In this document: positions 61,793 to 64,000 of the stretch, one piece after another
How the letters are laid out: every line of letters starts with the position of its first letter
Position numbering within the stretch: position 1 is the stretch's first letter
Assembly: GCA_016871175.1 (NCBI GenBank)
Contig: VFZL01000001.1
Span: forward strand, 1 to 64,000
Direction: 5' to 3'
Source: Acidimicrobiia bacterium
GTDB taxonomy: Bacteria > Acidobacteriota > Vicinamibacteria > Vicinamibacterales > CAVVIG01
DNA length: 64,000 bases
Notes under the pieces: model-generated
What the model saw: only the letters and a program-made list of their open reading frames with translations
What the model was told of the DNA's origin: nothing
Database searches by the model: none
Program-made: the position numbers and the translations under genes

Positions 61793-63286
61793 ATGACTGC
61801 TCGTCGCTCGACGCTTGCGCTCGCGGCCGCCACCGCCATGGCGATGGCCGCGTCCATCACTCCCGCCGTTCCCGCCGCGCGTGACCTGCTCGCGCTGCCC
61901 GTTGAAGCGGCACCGCCCGACGATGCTCCGCTTGACTCCACACTGGACGACCAGACCGAGCTGGCGATGACCGTTTACAACTCGGACCTCGCGCTGATTC
62001 GAGACAGACGCAAGGTGCGTCTTGGTAAGGGCGCGTTCGACCTGCGCTTTCAGGATATCGCGGCCACGGTCAATCCGGCCACGGTGCACTTCCGGTCTCT
62101 CACCGAGACGGGTCGGGTCAAGGTACTGGAGCAGAACTACGAGTACGACCTGCTCGAGCCCGACAAGCTGCTGCGCAAGTACGTCGGTCGGGACGTGACG
62201 CTGGTGTTGCGCGCCGCCAACGGCACGACGCCGGAAGAGACCGTGAGCGCTCGGCTCCTGAGCTACAACGGTGCTCCGGTATGGCGAATTGGCGACGAAA
62301 TCGTCACAGGCCTTCACGCCGACCACATGCGATTTCCTCAGCTGCCAGCCAATCTCTTTGCGCGTCCGACTCTGATCTGGACGCTGCAGAACACGGGGAC
62401 CGTCCTGCATCAGATCGAAGCGTCGTATCTCGCCACGAAGCTCGCGTGGAAGGCTGACTACGTCTTGACGGTCGGCCGCGACGAAGCGGCCGACATCGAC
62501 GGATGGGTGACGCTCACCAACAACAGCGGGACGTCGTTCAGGAATGCATCGTTGCAGTTGGTGGCCGGCGAGCTCAATCGTGTGCGCCAGATGCTGGGCG
62601 ATATGCGTGCGGAGGCCGACTCTTGCGCAGATGCGCAGATGGTCGACGCCGCTATGGCTCAGGAGGCGTTCTCCGACTACCACCTCTACACCCTTGGTCG
62701 AAAGACCACGATCAACAACCGCGAGACGAAGCAGGTCAGCATGCTCGGCGCCACCGGGTTCCCCATCCGTAAGCGCTACGTCGTCGACGGCCGGGCCTTC
62801 TACTATCGCAACGCGCAGCACCCGGGGTCGCCCGTCAAGGACGATGTCCAGGTGTTCTACGAGTGGAAGAACGAGGAGCGTGCCGGCCTCGGGATGCCGA
62901 TGCCGTCCGGCACAGTGCGCGTGTACCAAGCGGACTCGAAGGGGGGCGTCCAGTGCGTCGGCGAAGACAACATCCGCCACACGCCAAAAGACGAGACGCT
63001 CAAGGTCAAGATCGGCCATGCCTTCGACGTCGTCGCCGAGCGCAAGCAGACGGGTTTCAGGAAGGTGGGCGACAGCACGTACGAGATCGAAGTAGGGGTG
63101 ACCCTGCGGAATCACGAGGCGGTTCCGGTCACCGTCGAGGTCAACGAACCTATCGGCGGCACGTGGCGCATGGTGCGCTCGTCGCATCGGTGGACGAAGA
63201 CCGACGCCTGGGCCTCGCACTTCGAGGTACCGGTCGCCGTGGATGTCGAGGCGATGCTCACCTATCGCGTCCGCGTCACGTACTAG
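61793..63286 (+). CDS. DUF4139-type secreted protein
   Basis: A 497-residue exported protein with a signal peptide (STLALAAATAMAMAASITPA). The middle and end (YNSDLALIRDRRKVRLGKG, YEYDLLEPDKLLRKYVG, LAWKADYVLTVGRDEAADIDGW, TVRVYQADSKGGVQ and FDVVAERKQTGFRK) match the DUF4139/DUF4140 family of beta-rich proteins of unknown function that occur in many bacteria. No enzymatic motif is seen. It could take part in mucoidy or envelope functions, but I cannot support that from the sequence. Confidence 0.75.
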   Translation: MTARRSTLALAAATAMAMAASITPAVPAARDLLALPVEAAPPDDAPLDSTLDDQTELAMTVYNSDLALIRDRRKVRLGKGAFDLRFQDIAATVNPATVHFRSLTETGRVKVLEQNYEYDLLEPDKLLRKYVGRDVTLVLRAANGTTPEETVSARLLSYNGAPVWRIGDEIVTGLHADHMRFPQLPANLFARPTLIWTLQNTGTVLHQIEASYLATKLAWKADYVLTVGRDEAADIDGWVTLTNNSGTSFRNASLQLVAGELNRVRQMLGDMRAEADSCADAQMVDAAMAQEAFSDYHLYTLGRKTTINNRETKQVSMLGATGFPIRKRYVVDGRAFYYRNAQHPGSPVKDDVQVFYEWKNEERAGLGMPMPSGTVRVYQADSKGGVQCVGEDNIRHTPKDETLKVKIGHAFDVVAERKQTGFRKVGDSTYEIEVGVTLRNHEAVPVTVEVNEPIGGTWRMVRSSHRWTKTDAWASHFEVPVAVDVEAMLTYRVRVTY

Positions 63287-63320
63287 GTCAGACGGGGCGA
63301 TTGCCGACCCAGAACTGCTG

Positions 63321-63326
63321 TAATAT
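63321..63326 (+). promoter_or_regulatory. -10-like box TAATAT before the reductase gene
   Basis: TAATAT ends 7 bases before the GTG start at 63334; no good -35 box. It would give a leaderless transcript. Confidence 0.4.
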
Positions 63327-63333
63327 CCCGTGC

Positions 63334-64000
63334 GTGCAGACTCCGTTTCGAGCGTTTCGCTTGTTCGAAGATGGCGGTCGGGTCCAGGGTCGCGTGGTGG
63401 ACGTGGCGCTCGACGATCTCAATCCAGGGGATGTGGTCGTCAAGGTTGCGTACTCCAGCGTGAACTACAAGGATGCATTGGCCGCGACCGGTGGGAAGAT
63501 CGCCCGACGGTTTCCGTTGGTGGGCGGCATCGATCTCGCAGGCGTCGTCGAATCGAGCACCGATCCGCGGTTTCGGAAGAGGGACCCGGTCATTGTCACC
63601 GGCTACAACCTGAGCGTGACGCACGACGGAGGGTACGCGGAGTATGCGCGGGTGCCGGCCGAGTGGGTCGTGCCGATGCCGCCAGGACTGACGGCGCTCG
63701 AGGCGATGACGTTGGGCACGGCCGGGTTCACGGCGGCGTTGTCGCTCGTCGAGATGGAGCGCAACGGATTGACGCCCGCCATGGGCCCGGTGATCGTGAC
63801 CGGAGCGACAGGGGGCGTCGGCAGTATGGGTGTCGCGTGCCTGGTCGCACGAGGCTATCAGGTGACCGCGTTGACGGGGAAGGATCGCGAGCGCGAGTTT
63901 CTTCGATTACTTGGCGTCAAGAGCATCCTGGCCCGCGGCGCTCTCGTCCTTGGCACCAAGCCGCTCGAGAAGGCGCAGTGGGCCGGGGCGATCGACTGTG
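63334..64000 (+). CDS. acuI: Acrylyl-CoA reductase / YhdH-type quinone oxidoreductase, 5' part
   Basis: At least 222 residues, running off the right edge. A medium-chain dehydrogenase/reductase: VAYSSVNYKDALAATG and RFPLVGGIDLAGVVE near the N-terminus, TLGTAGFTAALSL and the nucleotide motif GATGGVGSMGVACLV (about 153-167), with the YhdH/AcuI pattern (VTALTGKDRE). Family members reduce acrylyl-CoA to propionyl-CoA with NADPH; the gene symbol is by family only. GTG start at 63334; a GTG at 63330 is out of frame. Confidence 0.85.
   Translation, partial: MQTPFRAFRLFEDGGRVQGRVVDVALDDLNPGDVVVKVAYSSVNYKDALAATGGKIARRFPLVGGIDLAGVVESSTDPRFRKRDPVIVTGYNLSVTHDGGYAEYARVPAEWVVPMPPGLTALEAMTLGTAGFTAALSLVEMERNGLTPAMGPVIVTGATGGVGSMGVACLVARGYQVTALTGKDREREFLRLLGVKSILARGALVLGTKPLEKAQWAGAIDC

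Overview
The window is a GC-rich bacterial chromosome segment, densely packed, with many 1-4 base ATGA/GTGA overlaps between genes. Gene content (BamD-like lipoprotein, large TonB-dependent receptor, TPR and beta-propeller proteins, ECF sigma/anti-sigma pairs, a very large sigma-54 activator, DUF4139 and S55 peptidase proteins) points to a diderm heterotroph. My best inference is Acidobacteriota, perhaps the Vicinamibacteria; this rests on overall gene content, not on a marker gene.

Layout. 1-137 is the 3' end of a group II intron, followed by tRNA-Gly(CCC). 466-2886 holds a sugar-phosphate mutase and a sugar-nucleotide pyrophosphorylase, divergent from pgsA. 3629-11502 is one long minus-strand operon: aroC, def, fmt, rsmB, a PASTA protein, rpe, a YbgC-type thioesterase, an NDP-sugar epimerase and bamD. 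A 1,183-residue sigma-54 activator diverges from aroC. 15170-18590 is a zone of decay: a fused remnant of two oligopeptide-transporter permeases, then an ECF sigma gene with an in-frame stop and its frameshifted anti-sigma gene. A beta-propeller protein and an S55-type peptidase follow on the minus strand.

The centre (22902-33756) is an aromatic amino acid supraoperon: aroDE fusion, trpE, G, D, C, F, B, A, chorismate mutase, DAHP synthase and prephenate dehydrogenase, then a 3-oxoacid CoA-transferase pair and a broken thiolase. It starts with a sigma70-like promoter, a short reading frame containing Trp-Arg-Trp-Tyr-Trp, and overlapping alternative hairpins ending in a T9 terminator. This looks like a complete trp-type transcription attenuator and is the most interesting element found.

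36152-44366 carries a JAMM-fold protein and a minus-strand operon of glycolate oxidase subunits (glcD, glcE, glcF), a PHP-fold protein and a TonB-dependent receptor. 44476-55381 has a CheY-like regulator, a diguanylate cyclase, a lipoprotein dehydrogenase gene with an in-frame stop, an ABC ATPase, a DUF4126 protein, a MOCOS-like aminotransferase, a kinase fusion and a spermidine-synthase-like membrane protein. At 57005-59749 an IS21-family element splits a second ECF sigma gene, leaving its zinc-finger partner intact downstream. The window ends with a DUF4139 protein and the start of an acrylyl-CoA reductase-type gene.

Three themes cross the window: many disrupted genes, including two ECF sigma systems; -10-like boxes 7-13 bases before start codons, suggesting leaderless or near-leaderless transcripts; and short GAGAGCTGAGAG-type repeats at gene ends.
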